From Micromonospora marina (GTDB lineage: Bacteria; Actinomycetota; Actinomycetes; Mycobacteriales; Micromonosporaceae), in the NCBI RefSeq assembly GCF_900091565.1, contig NZ_FMCV01000005.1, forward strand, positions 62,964 to 126,963: DNA of 64,000 bases, written 5' to 3'. How positions within the stretch are numbered: the first letter of the stretch is position 1; each line of letters opens with the position of its first letter. Positions 63,130 to 64,000 of this stretch are shown piece by piece. Below the pieces are notes generated by a model. That model ran no database searches and was not told the origin of the DNA. It worked only from the letters and a program-made list of their open reading frames with translations. The translations under genes and the position numbers were made by a program.

Positions 63130-63551
63130 TGCGAGCGGTGGTGCAGACGGTCGGCCGGGCCCGGGTGACAGTCGACGACGAGGTGACCGGGGAGATCGCC
63201 GACGGGCTGCTGGTGCTGCTCGGTGTCACCCACACCGACACCCCGCAGGTGGCCGCCACGATGGCCCGCAAGCTGCACGAACTGCGCATCCTCGACGACG
63301 AGCGCAGTGCCGCGGACGTCGGGGCGCCACTGCTCGTGGTCAGCCAGTTCACGCTCTACGGCGACGCCCGCAAGGGCCGGCGGCCGAGCTGGACCGCCGC
63401 CGCGCCCGCCGAGGTGGCCGAACCCCTGGTGGACGCCGTGGTCGAACAGTTGCGTGGCCGGGGCGCGAAGGTGGAGACCGGCCGCTTCCGCGCCCACATG
63501 CTCGTGGAGAGCGTCAACGTCGGTCCCCGCACCCTCGTGCTCGACCTCTAG
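63129..63551 (+). CDS. dtd: D-aminoacyl-tRNA deacylase Dtd
   Basis: Dtd hydrolyses D-amino acids from tRNA. The 140-residue protein shows [40 protein letters not shown], and the catalytic [17 protein letters not shown]. Its last strand reads [11 protein letters not shown], where the usual Gly-Pro-Val-Thr motif has Arg in place of Val. The ATG overlaps the methyltransferase stop by one base. It overlaps the tail of spo0M by 4 bases in convergent orientation. Confidence 0.94.
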   Translation: MRAVVQTVGRARVTVDDEVTGEIADGLLVLLGVTHTDTPQVAATMARKLHELRILDDERSAADVGAPLLVVSQFTLYGDARKGRRPSWTAAAPAEVAEPLVDAVVEQLRGRGAKVETGRFRAHMLVESVNVGPRTLVLDL

Positions 63552-64000
63552 GAGAACAGTCCGCGACGGGACAGCGACTGACGCAGCCAGCCGTCGAGCT
63601 GCGCGGCCCAGTCGGTACGGTCCGCCGTCGCGTGGTCCACCGTGAACCGGCCGAACGCGTCCCGGCCCTCGGTGAACAGGCCGCCCCGCTTGTCCAGCTC
63701 CAGCACCACGTGCACCTGGCGCGGATCGGTCACGAAGGTGACCTCCAGCTGGTTCATCGCGCCCGCGTACTGCGGCGCCGGGTAGAACTCGATCTCCTGG
63801 TAGAAGGGCAACTGCTGGTGCAGGCCGTAGATGTGTCCACGCTCGACGTCGGCGCGGGCGAAGCGGAAACCCAGCCGTAGCAGCGCCTCCAGCAACCGCT
63901 CGTGGGCGGGCAGCGGGTGCACCGACACGGCGTCCATGTCGCCCTTGTCCACCGCCCGCGCCACCTCCAGCTCGGTACGCAGACCCATCGTCATGCCGTG
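63548..64000 (-). CDS. spo0M: Spo0M-like sporulation protein (C-terminal part; continues beyond the window)
   Basis: The frame is open to the window edge. The 148 visible residues from [20 protein letters not shown] contain [60 protein letters not shown] and RRGLFS at the end. This matches the C-terminal half of Spo0M (arrestin-like) proteins, so the start probably lies outside the window. Spo0M-like proteins affect sporulation or cell-surface processes. The gene converges with dtd, overlapping by 4 bases. Confidence 0.8.
   Translation of the reverse strand, partial: HGMTMGLRTELEVARAVDKGDMDAVSVHPLPAHERLLEALLRLGFRFARADVERGHIYGLHQQLPFYQEIEFYPAPQYAGAMNQLEVTFVTDPRQVHVVLELDKRGGLFTEGRDAFGRFTVDHATADRTDWAAQLDGWLRQSLSRRGLFS

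Overview
The window is 64 kb of high-GC actinobacterial chromosome. GTG starts, TANNNT -10 boxes 6-9 bases before start codons, HrdB/SigA, LytR_C, DUF3000/3039/3093/3099/3159/3710/4193 genes and a coproporphyrin-type haem pathway all point to Micromonosporaceae, most likely Micromonospora or a close relative. Most of it is ordinary core chromosome. I see no tRNA, rRNA, CRISPR array, prophage or biosynthetic megasynthase. The accessory signals are one IS630-type element, decayed genes and several families of palindromic intergenic repeats.

Layout. 1-1554: a frameshifted Scr1/DUF5753-type regulator and three overlapping small genes, one with a DivIVA domain. 1569-6710: LigD-type polymerase, MsrB, an early-set domain protein, a Cys-rich protein, two lipoproteins and an ElaA-like acetyltransferase. 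6650-8215: remnant of an AA10 lytic polysaccharide monooxygenase with CBM2, then an IS630 element sitting inside a palindromic repeat. 8215-11420: hemE-hemG-hemQ read leftwards. 11594-19649: DUF3000, a Pro-rich membrane protein, a trypsin-like protease, RNase D, and fadA-fadB. 19837-27781: membrane and VOC proteins, a secreted beta-propeller/malectin protein, a two-component system and a C39-like peptidase. 27854-34761: three paralogous polytopic membrane proteins (GT-C-like) and a lipoprotein. 34762-40218: intergenic repeats around an acetyltransferase, dxs, anmK and a TRAM/RumA-type RNA methyltransferase. 40215-43783: a potassium-uptake module with a KimA-like permease and two TrkA/RCK proteins. 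43788-49933: a run of conserved actinobacterial genes (DUF3159, OB-fold, DUF3710, dut, DUF3093, DUF4193, LytR_C, suhB). 50220-55334: the principal sigma factor, DUF7455, a DEAD/DEAH helicase, a TRIC channel and DUF3039. 55423-64000: psuG plus a PfkB kinase, DUF3099, an orphaned ribbon-helix-helix antitoxin with a toxin stub, LtrA, a HhH-GPD protein, a subtilase, a methyltransferase, dtd and a partial spo0M.

The genes form small translationally coupled units with 1-4 base overlaps (hemG/hemQ, fadA/fadB, the two-component pair, permease/RNA methyltransferase, OB-fold/DUF3159, psuG/kinase, methyltransferase/dtd). The most unusual feature is a bipartite palindromic repeat found at five loci. At three of them its edge supplies the stop codon of the adjacent gene, at one it overlaps the start codon of anmK, and at one the IS element has inserted at the TA of its GTTAAG edge.
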